IMG/VR virus record: IMGVR_UViG_3300020723_000139
Span: 1-41,856 of that record
Direction: 5' to 3' (one strand)
Origin: a virus
DNA length: 41,856 nucleotides
The notes beneath the pieces were generated by a model that was not told where the DNA came from, did not search any database, and saw only the letters and a list, made by a program, of their open reading frames with translations. How positions within the stretch are numbered: the first letter of the stretch is position 1; every line of letters starts with the position of its first letter. A program made the position numbers and the translations under genes. Below are positions 8,527 to 16,957 of the stretch, in pieces.

Positions 8527-9134
8527 GATATATTTTAAATAAAGTAAAAAATTTTCAGCCAGTTCTTTCCGTAGATAATATTTTTACCAAAGAAGAATTG
8601 GATAAAATTAATTCACAACTATCTTCTGTTAATACGACAGCAGCAATTGCTGGGTGGGGTTCATCCATTACTACAGATGAAGAAATGAATGCAGCTGTTT
8701 TACATAGTCATCAAGCAAGAAAATCTAATGTATATTGGTTAGATAATTCAGAGTATGATTGGATTTATGATAAACTTCAGATTGCTATTAATCATGTAAA
8801 TCTAACAAACTTTAATAAAGTTTTATACTCAATTGAATCATTACAGTATACAGAATATGATTCTAAGTATAATGGTTTTTATTCTTCTCATGCTGATGCT
8901 TATGAAGATAATCCACCTCTGAATCGATCGCTATCGTTTTCTCTTCAAATATCAAAACCTGAAGATTATACTGGAGGAGATGTAAAAATTTATTATCAGG
9001 ATAAAATTTTTACAGCAAATAAGGCATATGGTACAGTTACATTTTTTGATTCAAAACTATTGCATGAAGTAACACCTGTAGTTTCTGGGTTTAGAAAAAG
9101 TTTAGTTGGTTGGATTATTGGTCCAAGAATATGA
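8523..9134 (+). CDS. 2OG-Fe(II) oxygenase, prolyl-hydroxylase-like
   Basis: I start this at the ATG at 8523, overlapping the polymerase stop as ATGA. The product has 203 residues. The double-stranded beta-helix metal site is visible: HxD at H123/D125 (in SSHADA), distal H181 (LLHEVTP) and the 2-oxoglutarate-binding R191 (GFRKS), with TGGDV between them. Such enzymes hydroxylate protein, nucleic acid or small-molecule substrates using Fe(II), O2 and 2-oxoglutarate. The layout is closest to prolyl 4-hydroxylase/PKHD-type enzymes. The substrate is unknown. It sits between DNA polymerase and a second oxygenase. Confidence 0.8.
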   Translation: MRYILNKVKNFQPVLSVDNIFTKEELDKINSQLSSVNTTAAIAGWGSSITTDEEMNAAVLHSHQARKSNVYWLDNSEYDWIYDKLQIAINHVNLTNFNKVLYSIESLQYTEYDSKYNGFYSSHADAYEDNPPLNRSLSFSLQISKPEDYTGGDVKIYYQDKIFTANKAYGTVTFFDSKLLHEVTPVVSGFRKSLVGWIIGPRI

Positions 9135-9679
9135 ACAATATTAGGATTATTAAAACTGGGATTAATGTTTCAAAGATTTTGAAACAACTAAAAGATCATC
9201 CTGACGATTGGATGGCTCAACGAAATATCGAGGGTGCTCAATCTTTAATCGATAGAGGATATGATAATATCCCAGTTGGTAATCTTCAGTTGGTAATCGG
9301 TGCTGTAGAAAAAGCTGAAGACTTTGTAGGAGACAGCGAGATTTGCGTACCAACTCCAGCAATCAAACATCACACAGAGATAGTAGGATTTCTAAAAAGA
9401 AATTTTAAGAAATTCAGTAGATGCGGTTTCCTTTCTCTTGCTTCAGGTGAACACGTTGGGCTACATATTGATGAGGGAACTTATTATCTTACAAGAGATC
9501 GTTATCATTTATCCATTCAAGGAAAATATAGATATTTTGTAGGCGACGAATCAGTTATTGTTGAACCTGGAACTTTACTTTGGTTCAATAACAAACTTAT
9601 GCACGGGACTGAAAACATTGGTGATTGCACTCGGATTACTTTTGTATTTGATGTTCCACATTCTAAACAAAATCCATAG
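9131..9679 (+). CDS. 2OG oxygenase, aspartyl/asparaginyl hydroxylase-like
   Basis: The start at 9131 overlaps the previous stop (ATGA). The product has 182 residues. HxD is H112/D114 in GLHIDEG, distal H158 lies in LMHGTENIG, and a following arginine near 168 lies in TRITF. The GEHVGLHIDEG...EPGTLLWFNN layout resembles aspartyl/asparaginyl beta-hydroxylase-type cupins. The substrate is unknown. Together with the preceding gene it forms a tandem oxygenase pair between gp43 and thioredoxin. Confidence 0.75.
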   Translation: MNNIRIIKTGINVSKILKQLKDHPDDWMAQRNIEGAQSLIDRGYDNIPVGNLQLVIGAVEKAEDFVGDSEICVPTPAIKHHTEIVGFLKRNFKKFSRCGFLSLASGEHVGLHIDEGTYYLTRDRYHLSIQGKYRYFVGDESVIVEPGTLLWFNNKLMHGTENIGDCTRITFVFDVPHSKQNP

Positions 9680-9687
9680 GAGGATAT

Positions 9688-9939
9688 ATGAAAGTTAAAA
9701 AGTTTTATGCAGAATGGTGTGGACCATGTAAAGGGTTATCAATGGTAATTGCTGGAGCAGGAGATAAGATTACTATTCCAATTGAGAATATTGATATTGA
9801 TACTAACATTATGGAATCAGTTCAGTATGATGTTAGATCTGTTCCCATGTTAGTTCTCGTTGATGATAATGGAAAAGAGATCAAACGTCTAAATGGTATG
9901 GTAAATGAAACACAATTGTTAGAATTTTTAAAGGTATAA
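9688..9939 (+). CDS. trx: thioredoxin
   Basis: This short (83-residue) thioredoxin has the active site WCGPCK at residues 10-15 and the cis-proline stretch RSVPMLVLVDD. It lacks the extra N-terminal strand and helix of bacterial thioredoxin, like T4 glutaredoxin/NrdC-type proteins. A strong AGGAGG ribosome site precedes it (about 9679-9684). It could supply electrons to the NrdA/NrdB ribonucleotide reductase encoded at 32-36 kb; that link is inferred. Confidence 0.88.
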   Translation: MKVKKFYAEWCGPCKGLSMVIAGAGDKITIPIENIDIDTNIMESVQYDVRSVPMLVLVDDNGKEIKRLNGMVNETQLLEFLKV

Positions 9940-9940
9940 T

Positions 9941-11014
9941 ATGGCAAGCATCCTAGACAAAATCAAGAAGAACTCAACTATCAAAGACTCTGCGATTCTA
10001 TCTGAATCAAAGTTCTTTAAGAAGAAGGATATGATTCCTACTTCAGTTCCAATTATCAACGTAGCCTTATCAGGTCGCCTTGATGGTGGACTTACTCCAG
10101 GTATTACTATGTGGGCTGGACCATCGAAACATTTTAAAACTGCCTTCAGTTTGTTGATGGCTAAATCTTATTTGGACAAATATCCCGATGCAGCACTTCT
10201 TTTCTACGATTCTGAATTTGGTACTCCTCAGTCTTATTTTGATACCTTTGGCATTGATACATCCCGAGTGGTTCACACTCCTCTTACAGACGTTGAACAA
10301 TTAAAGATTGATATCATGCAACAACTACAAAACGTAGAGCGTGGTGATCATCTTATTATTGTTATTGACTCTATTGGTAATCTTGCTTCTAAGAAAGAAG
10401 TTGAGGATGCATTGGAAGGTAAGTCTGTAGCAGATATGACCAGAGCAAAACAAATGAAGTCTTTGTTCCGTATGGTAACACCACACTTGAACTTAAAAGA
10501 TATTCCTTTGGTTGTTGTTAATCACACCTATATGGAAATTGGTTTATTTCCAAAAGCAATTGTCGGTGGTGGTACTGGCGCAATGTATTCAGCAGACAAT
10601 GTCTATATCCTTGGACGTCAACAAGAAAAAGAAGGAACAGAGATTGTTGGTTATAACTTTATTATCAACGTAGAGAAGAGTCGTTATGTTAAAGAAAAAT
10701 CTAAGATTCCTGTTAGTGTTACTTTTGAAGGTGGTCTTAGCAAGTGGTCTGGTTTATTGGATGTTGCTCTTGAGTCAGGACATGTTATTAAGCCATCTAA
10801 TGGTTGGTACTCAAAAGTGGATCTTGAGACTGGGGTTGTAGAAGATAAAAAGTATCGTATTAAAGATACTGACTCAAAAGATTTCTGGCTACCAATTCTT
10901 ACAAGTAAATCATTCTATGATTTTATCAAGAACAAATATTCAATTGGTCAGGGTGAAGTAATGATGCGTGATGACCTTGATGAAGCACTTGAGGCATTGG
11001 CATTTGATGAGTGA
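9941..11014 (+). CDS. uvsX: UvsX RecA-like recombinase
   Basis: This 357-residue RecA-superfamily strand-exchange protein matches T4 UvsX (391). The Walker A variant GPSKHFKT is at 60-67, with Walker B-like LIIVIDSIGNL, the L2 region VGGGTGAMYSADN and an acidic C-terminus (DDLDEALEALAFDE), as in RecA/UvsX. It forms filaments on single-stranded DNA for recombination-dependent replication with gp41, DNA polymerase and ligase. AAGG lies six bases before the ATG. Confidence 0.93.
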   Translation: MASILDKIKKNSTIKDSAILSESKFFKKKDMIPTSVPIINVALSGRLDGGLTPGITMWAGPSKHFKTAFSLLMAKSYLDKYPDAALLFYDSEFGTPQSYFDTFGIDTSRVVHTPLTDVEQLKIDIMQQLQNVERGDHLIIVIDSIGNLASKKEVEDALEGKSVADMTRAKQMKSLFRMVTPHLNLKDIPLVVVNHTYMEIGLFPKAIVGGGTGAMYSADNVYILGRQQEKEGTEIVGYNFIINVEKSRYVKEKSKIPVSVTFEGGLSKWSGLLDVALESGHVIKPSNGWYSKVDLETGVVEDKKYRIKDTDSKDFWLPILTSKSFYDFIKNKYSIGQGEVMMRDDLDEALEALAFDE

Positions 11015-11324
11015 CCATCTTGCAAAACCTTATATCCTTGTTGAGAATCGCAAAACAGGACATGATGCGATAAAGTTGACTTCTGGACCATTTCAGGGTA
11101 TAATATATTCTTACGGTAAAGTTAAGTTTGAAGAGCAACATGATGATACTTGCAAACTTAATTTTGAGTATGAAGTCCATAATAATCAAATAGAATATAA
11201 CAAAGAAGAATTCGAATTCTATATTGGTGAACTTCTTCAGTTTATTATGGCAGAAGAACTACAAAGAAATAATATTACTTACACTGGCGGAATTGATGAG
11301 AATAGAAACGAAGATTCTGAGTAA
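11007..11324 (+). CDS. conserved hypothetical protein between uvsX and 41
   Basis: I choose the ATG at 11007, overlapping the uvsX stop by 8 nt, rather than the upstream start inside uvsX, giving 105 residues. From memory, a short gene in this position between uvsX and gene 41 is common in marine T4-like phages, but its function is not known to me. The sequence is acidic with mixed alpha/beta character and no motif. A sigma70 promoter (11076-11104) lies inside it, and its 3' end overlaps the helicase gene by 29 nt. Confidence 0.6.
   Translation: MSDHLAKPYILVENRKTGHDAIKLTSGPFQGIIYSYGKVKFEEQHDDTCKLNFEYEVHNNQIEYNKEEFEFYIGELLQFIMAEELQRNNITYTGGIDENRNEDSE
11076..11104 (+). promoter_or_regulatory. 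sigma70 promoter for helicase gene 41
   Basis: TTGACT (11076-11081) and TATAAT (11099-11104) have a 17-bp spacer and sit within the preceding coding sequence, about 190 bp before the helicase start at 11296. Confidence 0.65.
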
Positions 11325-12684
11325 TCTTGTATATGATGAGCAGTATTGTCGTAAGGTAATCCCATTCATTAGAACAGATTACTTTTCAGAAAGAAAAGAA
11401 GCGATCCTTGCCAAAGTTATTTTGGATTTCTTTACGAAGTATAATAAACCACTGACTAAAGAAATTCTATCAATTGAGGTAGGAAACCGAACTGACATTA
11501 ATGACAAAGAACTTTCTGAGATTAATAGTTATGTAGATACTATGACTCATGAGGATGTTAATGAATCATGGATGTTGGAACAAACTGAGAAGTTCTGTAA
11601 AGATAAGGCTGTCTATAATGCAATTCTACACTCGATCCGAATCATTGATGGCGGAGATAAAGTTAACACCAAAGATTCCATACCTTCTATCCTTTCTGAT
11701 GCTCTTGCCATCTCTTTCGATAATCACGTTGGTCATGATTACATCGAAGATAGTGATGCACGTTATGACTTCTATCACCGAATTGAAGAAAAGATTCCTT
11801 TCGATTTAGATATGTTTAATAAGATTACCAAAGGTGGTTTATCCAAGAAAACTTTAAACATTGTTTTGGCTGGTACTGGTGTTGGTAAATCTTTGTTTAT
11901 GTGTCACGTTGCTGCTGGAGTATTAACTGCTAGTAAGAATGTTCTTTACATTACTATGGAAATGGCTGAGGAAAGAATCGCTGAGCGTATTGATGCGAAC
12001 TTGTTGAATCTTACTATGGATGAGTTGAAAGTTATTGATAAAGATATCTTTGATAATCGTATCAATAAGATCTCTGGTAAAACACAGGGTAAATTAATCG
12101 TTAAAGAATATCCAACTGCAGGTGCTCATGCTGGTCACTTTAGAGCATTGCTTGAAGAGTTGAAGTTGAAGCGTGAGTTTCTTCCTGACATTATCTTCAT
12201 TGACTATCTAAACATTTGCGCAAGTCAGCGTATGAAGCAAGGTGGAAGTATTAATTCTTATACATATATTAAGAGTATCGCTGAAGAGTTACGTGGTTTG
12301 GCAGTAGAATATAATGTTCCAATTGTTTCTGCCACGCAAACTACTCGAAGCGGATTCACAAATAGCGATCCAGGTTTGGAAGATACTTCTGAATCGTTTG
12401 GATTACCAGCCACTGCTGACCTTATGTTTGCGCTAGTATCTAATGAAGAACTTGAACAGTTGAATCAGATTGTTGTTAAGCAGTTAAAGAATCGTTATAA
12501 CGATCCAAGTTTTTACAAGAGATTCGTCATTGGTGTTGATAGAGCCAAGATGAAGTTATATGATGTTGAGGCATCTGCTCAAGTAGGTTTATCTGACTCA
12601 GGTCAAGATGATGTTCCTATGTTTGACAAAAGTGAATTTGGAAAGCGTCAGAAAGCAGAAGGTTTCAGTGGGTTTAAGTTTTAG
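11296..12684 (+). CDS. 41: replicative DNA helicase gp41 (DnaB family)
   Basis: I choose the ATG at 11296 (MRIETKILSNLVYD); upstream in-frame starts lie inside the previous gene. The product has 462 residues, against 475 in T4 gp41. The N-terminal helical domain is followed by a RecA-like motor: Walker A AGTGVGKS at 192-199, TMEMAEERI, Walker B DIIFIDYLNI and the motif SATQTTRSG. It is a hexameric 5'-3' helicase that works with primase gp61, encoded at 31068-32099. A TAGGAG site follows its stop and serves the next gene. Confidence 0.94.
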   Translation: MRIETKILSNLVYDEQYCRKVIPFIRTDYFSERKEAILAKVILDFFTKYNKPLTKEILSIEVGNRTDINDKELSEINSYVDTMTHEDVNESWMLEQTEKFCKDKAVYNAILHSIRIIDGGDKVNTKDSIPSILSDALAISFDNHVGHDYIEDSDARYDFYHRIEEKIPFDLDMFNKITKGGLSKKTLNIVLAGTGVGKSLFMCHVAAGVLTASKNVLYITMEMAEERIAERIDANLLNLTMDELKVIDKDIFDNRINKISGKTQGKLIVKEYPTAGAHAGHFRALLEELKLKREFLPDIIFIDYLNICASQRMKQGGSINSYTYIKSIAEELRGLAVEYNVPIVSATQTTRSGFTNSDPGLEDTSESFGLPATADLMFALVSNEELEQLNQIVVKQLKNRYNDPSFYKRFVIGVDRAKMKLYDVEASAQVGLSDSGQDDVPMFDKSEFGKRQKAEGFSGFKF

Positions 12685-12693
12685 GAGAATAAT

Positions 12694-14010
12694 ATGGTAA
12701 AAGTAATTGTAGCTGAACAGAAACACAATTGTGAAGATCTTCTTGGTAAGTTTGTTGACGAATCACATTATGATCATCTTATCGAAGAAGATACTGATGT
12801 TTATATGCCACCACAATTTGGTGAAGATCCAATCTCAGAGAAACGAATTGTATTAAAGTTTAGGAAAAACTATTTTAGTAAAGAACAACAAGATGCCGCA
12901 TATGTCGGACTTAGAGAAGCAGCGATTCGCACAGAGAATCGTGGACTTGCTTCTGGTATCAAAGATGGCATTCTTGCCACAACTGAAGGTCGCGAGTGGG
13001 TCACAAACTACCAACAGGAAATGATGGATGCGTTGCTAAAGAATCGAAACTCTGCTCTTGATGAAGAAGATGTTATTGATGTTATTCGTGCCAAGTATCC
13101 TACTGAAACTGATAAGCGTATGGCAGGTGGTAGTGGTAAAAACAACGTATGGGTTATCTCACGTTTCCGTGGAACTAAGTTTGATTTTGAAGCATGGCTA
13201 GATACTATCAAACCACTTGGTCGTCAGAATCGTGCTGAGGCATGTGAAGATGTTATGGAAATGATTAGTACCACTACCTATGGTACTGCAGTTAATTCTG
13301 GTATCGCTGGTTGGTTCGATCGTTATCCTCGCATTCCTTATGGTCGTGCCACTTCCTATACTCGTGACAACTTTGATAAGTTTGTAATGTCATATCCATT
13401 CCTGCAGAATCTTGCTGAAGGATTTAAAAATCTTTTACCTCAACGCTATGCTGCACAAATGAAAGCAGCAAACAAACTAGATCCAAGGTTCTTAGTTCCA
13501 GGAACACCATTCACAACAGTAACTGTTAATAAAACATTTAGAACTGCGGCACATAGAGATGCTGGTGATTTGAATGAGGGTTTATCTAATCTGTTAACAT
13601 TATCCAATGATGGTAATTACACTGGTGGATATTTGATTGCTCCTGAGTATCGAATTGCAGTTAATCCACGTCCAGGAGATTTGCTTCTAATCAATAATCA
13701 CGAAGTTATGCATGGCAATACACCTATTGTTTGCGCAGAAGGTTCTGAGCGTATATCATTGGTTGTGTATTTCCGTGAGAAAATGTTAGAACTTGGTTCT
13801 TTTGAATATGAAGACTGTCGTTATAATTTTGTTGAACATCGTAGACGTAATCACGAGCATCCAATGTGGCAAAAACTTTGGAATGGTGTATCAGAATCTA
13901 TGTGGACTAGTCAAGAATGGTATGATTACTGCGAAGAAAAACTTGGTCGTGAGGAATTAATGAAATATCATCCAGAAGCAAATTCTTCTTCACTTGAGGA
14001 TTTCTTTTAA
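12694..14010 (+). CDS. TET/JBP-family 5-methylpyrimidine (thymine/5mC) dioxygenase
   Basis: This 438-residue Fe(II)/2OG dioxygenase has a C-terminal half with the TET/JBP layout: VNKTFRTAAHRDAGD (H287, D289), then YTGGYLIAPEY, VNPRPGDLLLINNHEVMHGNTP (distal H340) and ERISLVVYFRE (R353). Eukaryotic JBP and phage TET enzymes with this pattern oxidise the methyl group of thymine or 5-methylcytosine in DNA. Whether this one makes 5hmU or 5hmC cannot be told from sequence. The N-terminal 240 residues are uncharacterised. The last seven residues, SSLEDFF, equal the tail of DNA polymerase, suggesting sliding-clamp binding. It has its own ribosome site (AGGAG, about 12684-12688) and heads the modification island. 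Confidence 0.78.
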   Translation: MVKVIVAEQKHNCEDLLGKFVDESHYDHLIEEDTDVYMPPQFGEDPISEKRIVLKFRKNYFSKEQQDAAYVGLREAAIRTENRGLASGIKDGILATTEGREWVTNYQQEMMDALLKNRNSALDEEDVIDVIRAKYPTETDKRMAGGSGKNNVWVISRFRGTKFDFEAWLDTIKPLGRQNRAEACEDVMEMISTTTYGTAVNSGIAGWFDRYPRIPYGRATSYTRDNFDKFVMSYPFLQNLAEGFKNLLPQRYAAQMKAANKLDPRFLVPGTPFTTVTVNKTFRTAAHRDAGDLNEGLSNLLTLSNDGNYTGGYLIAPEYRIAVNPRPGDLLLINNHEVMHGNTPIVCAEGSERISLVVYFREKMLELGSFEYEDCRYNFVEHRRRNHEHPMWQKLWNGVSESMWTSQEWYDYCEEKLGREELMKYHPEANSSSLEDFF

Positions 14011-14714
14011 TGTGTAGCGTTATTGGTGCTTTGATTCAGAATCCTACTGAAAAGGATTTTGAATCTATCCGTAAAGTATTTCTTGAGTCAAAGATTCGAG
14101 GAATGCACGCAACTGGTTTATCTTATATTAAAGATAATAAGATTATTACATTTAAAGAAGCAGTTCCTGCAGATAAATTTATTCATTTAGATAATTTAGA
14201 GGAGATGGTCAATGACGATGGTAATCTTTACCTTATTGGTCACTGTAGATATTCTACTAGCGATTTATTGTATAATCAGCCGATAGCAAGCGAAACCCAT
14301 TCTATTGTTCATAATGGAGTTATCACTCAAGAACTTCCAGAGAACTGGAGTAAGATATTTCATTATCCTTGTGAAACAAAGAATGATTCTGAATTAGTTT
14401 TACATTCTGATAATGCTCTTGGTGAATATCCAGATGCATCTATGGCAGTTTGTGAGTTGTCACTAAAAAAAGAACTTACTGTTTTTAGAAATGGTAAACG
14501 TCCATTATATTTGACTTCTTTAGTAAATGGAGTTATAATTACTTCTACTGCAGATATTCCTAAACGTGCAGGTATTAGAATGCCAGCAGTAGAAGTGCCA
14601 ATGAATACTTACCTCACGTTTGATTCAAATATGACAATGAATGTTAATCTTGTTAAGACTAACAAACCAGATTTACAAAAGGTAAACTATGAGACTGAAG
14701 AAATATCCAACTGA
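14010..14714 (+). CDS. class II glutamine amidotransferase
   Basis: This 234-residue N-terminal-nucleophile (Ntn) hydrolase fold stands alone as a single domain. Cys2 (MCSVIGALI) is the nucleophile, exposed after Met removal. GHCRYST, IVHNGVI and TKNDSE are the other class II signatures, as in PurF, GlmS and AsnB. The enzyme releases ammonia from glutamine for a partner synthetase. No synthetase domain is fused; the next gene encodes an amidoligase and overlaps it by 26 nt, so the two probably work as a pair. A promoter (14511-14539) lies inside it. Confidence 0.85.
   Translation: MCSVIGALIQNPTEKDFESIRKVFLESKIRGMHATGLSYIKDNKIITFKEAVPADKFIHLDNLEEMVNDDGNLYLIGHCRYSTSDLLYNQPIASETHSIVHNGVITQELPENWSKIFHYPCETKNDSELVLHSDNALGEYPDASMAVCELSLKKELTVFRNGKRPLYLTSLVNGVIITSTADIPKRAGIRMPAVEVPMNTYLTFDSNMTMNVNLVKTNKPDLQKVNYETEEISN
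14511..14539 (+). promoter_or_regulatory. sigma70 promoter upstream of the amidoligase gene
   Basis: TTGACT (14511-14516) and TATAAT (14534-14539) have a 17-bp spacer and lie inside the amidotransferase gene, about 150 bp before the amidoligase start. Confidence 0.55.
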
Positions 14715-15570
14715 TAAATTTACTTACGGAATGGAGATAGAGTGGGGTGATGTGCCTCGCTCTTTTTCAATTCCAGAACATCTCGGAACTTGGGAACACT
14801 CAGAACGAGATATTATTAACTTAAGAGAGCCATATCAATATGTCTGCGCTGACCCACTTGGTGAATCTCCTCCAGTCGGTGGGGAAATTAATACTAAACC
14901 GACTAAGACTTGGGAAGAGCAGGTTGATCGCTACTTTGAACTCAAACAGTTATTTGAGAAGGAAGGACACCCACCTACTGTTGGTGCTACTGCTCATACT
15001 CATATTCATTGCCGTGTACCGAATCTCCGAAATGATATCAATGCTCTGAAGCGTTTGACAAAGTATATTAAAGAAAACCAACACCAAGCAGTTGAACACG
15101 TCTATGGTTACTTTGAACATAATCAAATGAAAGGTGCCAAAGGCGCAAAAATGTATTTGAAGTTTGATGGTGGTCGAACTCTGCCTGACTATATGGCTGA
15201 TAACATTATTAATCTAGCGACTGACTTTGATTCATTCATTAAGATGCACGCTGCAGGTAAAGATGGAGTATCAATGGGTCGCCCATTCCGCTACGCTATT
15301 AATATGTACGCACTGAAGCATATCGATACGGTAGAGTTTAGATTGTTCCGTGGTACAATGGATCGTACGGAACTTGAATCGTGTTTCCGATTTGTTCAAG
15401 ACTTTCTTGATGCTGCGTTGAATACTGGTGAATCAGTAGTACAATTAATTTCAAATAATAATTATAAATTCCCTCCAATGATTTGGGATCTTCATCAGTT
15501 TATTGGTTGGGAGAAAACAAAACATCCAGAAGATCGTGGAGAAAAAGTAAGAACATATGTTGAAGTATAA
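14689..15570 (+). CDS. amidoligase (COOH-NH2 ligase, glutamine-synthetase-like fold)
   Basis: This 293-residue protein carries the signatures of the phage/bacterial putative amidoligase family: YGMEIEW at 13-19 and GGEIN at 64-68 (metal-binding acidic residues), AHTHIHCRVP near 105 and NMYALKHIDTVEFRLFRGT near 206-224. The family is related to glutamine synthetase and gamma-glutamylcysteine synthetase and joins a carboxylate to an amine with ATP. Known gene neighbourhoods pair it with class II amidotransferases, as here. AAAAGG precedes the ATG at good spacing. The substrate is unknown. In this island, adding an amino acid or amine to a modified base is one option and tagging a peptide is another. 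Confidence 0.78.
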   Translation: MRLKKYPTDKFTYGMEIEWGDVPRSFSIPEHLGTWEHSERDIINLREPYQYVCADPLGESPPVGGEINTKPTKTWEEQVDRYFELKQLFEKEGHPPTVGATAHTHIHCRVPNLRNDINALKRLTKYIKENQHQAVEHVYGYFEHNQMKGAKGAKMYLKFDGGRTLPDYMADNIINLATDFDSFIKMHAAGKDGVSMGRPFRYAINMYALKHIDTVEFRLFRGTMDRTELESCFRFVQDFLDAALNTGESVVQLISNNNYKFPPMIWDLHQFIGWEKTKHPEDRGEKVRTYVEV

Positions 15571-16063
15571 AGTAATAGAAGATTGTGTATCAAGAGATTT
15601 GCAAAACAAATATTTGGAGATCTCAGAAGGTATACATTGGACCTATAATAAAACTTGTATACATCCTTTAGATATTCCAATTCAGAATGAAACTACATTT
15701 GATGTTGGACAACTAACATGTAGAGTTCCAGAACACGATTATAATTTGTTCCTCCCTCTTCTAGATCATTTTGAACAATACTCTAAAATTAATCGCATAA
15801 AATATAATTTGTTATGGAGATGTTCTGAAACAAATAATAGACATACAAGTTTACATAAAGATGGTGATGACCAATGTATGAGTGCAGTATATTATGTTAA
15901 TGATTCTGATGGAGATACCATCATAATTGATGGTGATGATGAATATAGAATTAAACCAAAGAAGGGATCTATTCTAATATTTCCTGCGCATCTAATTCAT
16001 GCCTCATCTAACCCATCAAATGCGTTTGAGAGAATTTGTATAAATTTGGTAGTAACAAAATGA
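15557..16063 (+). CDS. 2OG-Fe(II) oxygenase
   Basis: This 168-residue protein has HxD at H100/D102 (SLHKDGDDQ), distal H148 (HLIHASSNP) and R159 (ERICIN). IKPKKGSILIFPA between them is the usual strand before the distal histidine. The small single-domain form resembles phage prolyl-hydroxylase-like oxygenases. It overlaps the amidoligase by 14 nt and the acetyltransferase by 4 nt, placing it firmly within the modification island. The substrate is unknown. Confidence 0.78.
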   Translation: MLKYKVIEDCVSRDLQNKYLEISEGIHWTYNKTCIHPLDIPIQNETTFDVGQLTCRVPEHDYNLFLPLLDHFEQYSKINRIKYNLLWRCSETNNRHTSLHKDGDDQCMSAVYYVNDSDGDTIIIDGDDEYRIKPKKGSILIFPAHLIHASSNPSNAFERICINLVVTK

Positions 16064-16611
16064 AATTACTAAATTGCCCACGTGCGGATTTTATCGCAGC
16101 AATAACTACAGACAAAGAAGATAACTTTGCTAAGACGTTTGTTGCCAAAGCAGATATGCAAGACCAATGGGATTATTGTATTGGCGCATTCGATGGTAAT
16201 GAATTAACTGCTGCAATTATCACCACAATATCAAAGACCAAACCTCATGTTGCAAACCTTCAACTGTTACATACATTTGCAAAACATAGAGGTAAAGGTT
16301 CAGCTCGATTACTTTGTGAAGATTCATTGAAGCGAGCAAGAGCCACTGGTGCTACATACTTCAGAGTATCTTCCGAGAAGACGGCAGTTGGTTTCTATGA
16401 ACGATTGGGTTTTAAGTTTTGGGGTACTCAAAAGAGTGGTTGCCAATTATCCATATTCAGGATAAATGGAGATAATTATTCAGAAGCTGATTACGACTAC
16501 TCCGATACAATTATCAACAAGGCTGTTAATCGCAAAGGTAAAGGTGGCTGTGTAACTCTGTTTAGTCTTGCAGAGGATCAGAAACAACTTGACTTTCATT
16601 CATTTTTGTAG
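16060..16611 (+). CDS. GNAT-family N-acetyltransferase
   Basis: I choose the ATG at 16060 (ATGA overlap). The product has 183 residues. The acetyl-CoA-binding motif A is LLHTFAKHRGKGSARLL, followed by ATYFRVSSEKTAVGFYERLGF, the typical motif B region. A C-terminal extension of about 45 residues ends in QLDFHSFL. GNAT enzymes acetylate primary amines, and in phages a member (Mu Mom-like) can modify DNA bases. Its place in the island makes a modified base or an amine precursor a candidate substrate, which is inference. A sigma70 promoter is embedded in its 3' end. Confidence 0.82.
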   Translation: MKLLNCPRADFIAAITTDKEDNFAKTFVAKADMQDQWDYCIGAFDGNELTAAIITTISKTKPHVANLQLLHTFAKHRGKGSARLLCEDSLKRARATGATYFRVSSEKTAVGFYERLGFKFWGTQKSGCQLSIFRINGDNYSEADYDYSDTIINKAVNRKGKGGCVTLFSLAEDQKQLDFHSFL

Positions 16612-16617
16612 TATAAT
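16589..16617 (+). promoter_or_regulatory. sigma70 promoter
   Basis: TTGACT (16589-16594) and TATAAT (16612-16617) have a 17-bp spacer. The -35 box lies in the acetyltransferase coding sequence and the -10 box just after its stop. Transcription should begin near 16624, 13 nt before the next ATG at 16637. Confidence 0.7.
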
Positions 16618-16636
16618 ATAATTTTGGGAACACACT

Positions 16637-16957
16637 ATGACACACTTGAGAGAAGAAAATTTGGCAGTTGTTACAAGAAGAATTGCTGAGGATGCATGGG
16701 TAACTAATCTTGATGGAACAAAATCAAGAGCAGTATCTTGGTGCAAATGCTGTAGGGTTCATAAACCTTTAAGTGCATTTTACTTAAAATCAAAGAGTAC
16801 TAGAAAACATAAAAATGATGTTCGAGGATATTGTTGCATTTGTTTTGATGAACAAAACAAAAAAGCAAAAGAAATTCGTGAAGAACGAAATGCAGTCAAA
16901 CAATTGAATATTCTGATCAATGAATTAAAGATAGAATTTGAGACTGCGAATCAGTAA
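16637..16957 (+). CDS. small zinc-finger protein
   Basis: This basic 106-residue protein contains CKCC and, about 30 residues later, CCIC. Each forms a CxxC knuckle with KPLSAFY between them, like the zinc-binding part of phage HNH/endonuclease VII-type proteins. No HNH catalytic residues are present. The C-terminal 40 residues are a charged helix, probably a coiled coil. It is the first gene after a strong promoter and overlaps the next oxygenase by 1 nt. DNA binding is likely but unproven. Confidence 0.6.
   Translation: MTHLREENLAVVTRRIAEDAWVTNLDGTKSRAVSWCKCCRVHKPLSAFYLKSKSTRKHKNDVRGYCCICFDEQNKKAKEIREERNAVKQLNILINELKIEFETANQ

Noticed and set aside
16590-16611. C-terminal QLDFHSFL of the acetyltransferase as a clamp-binding tail
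   Set aside because: It has a hydrophobic pattern but differs from the polymerase tail and is partly constrained by the overlapping -35 box, so I do not claim it.
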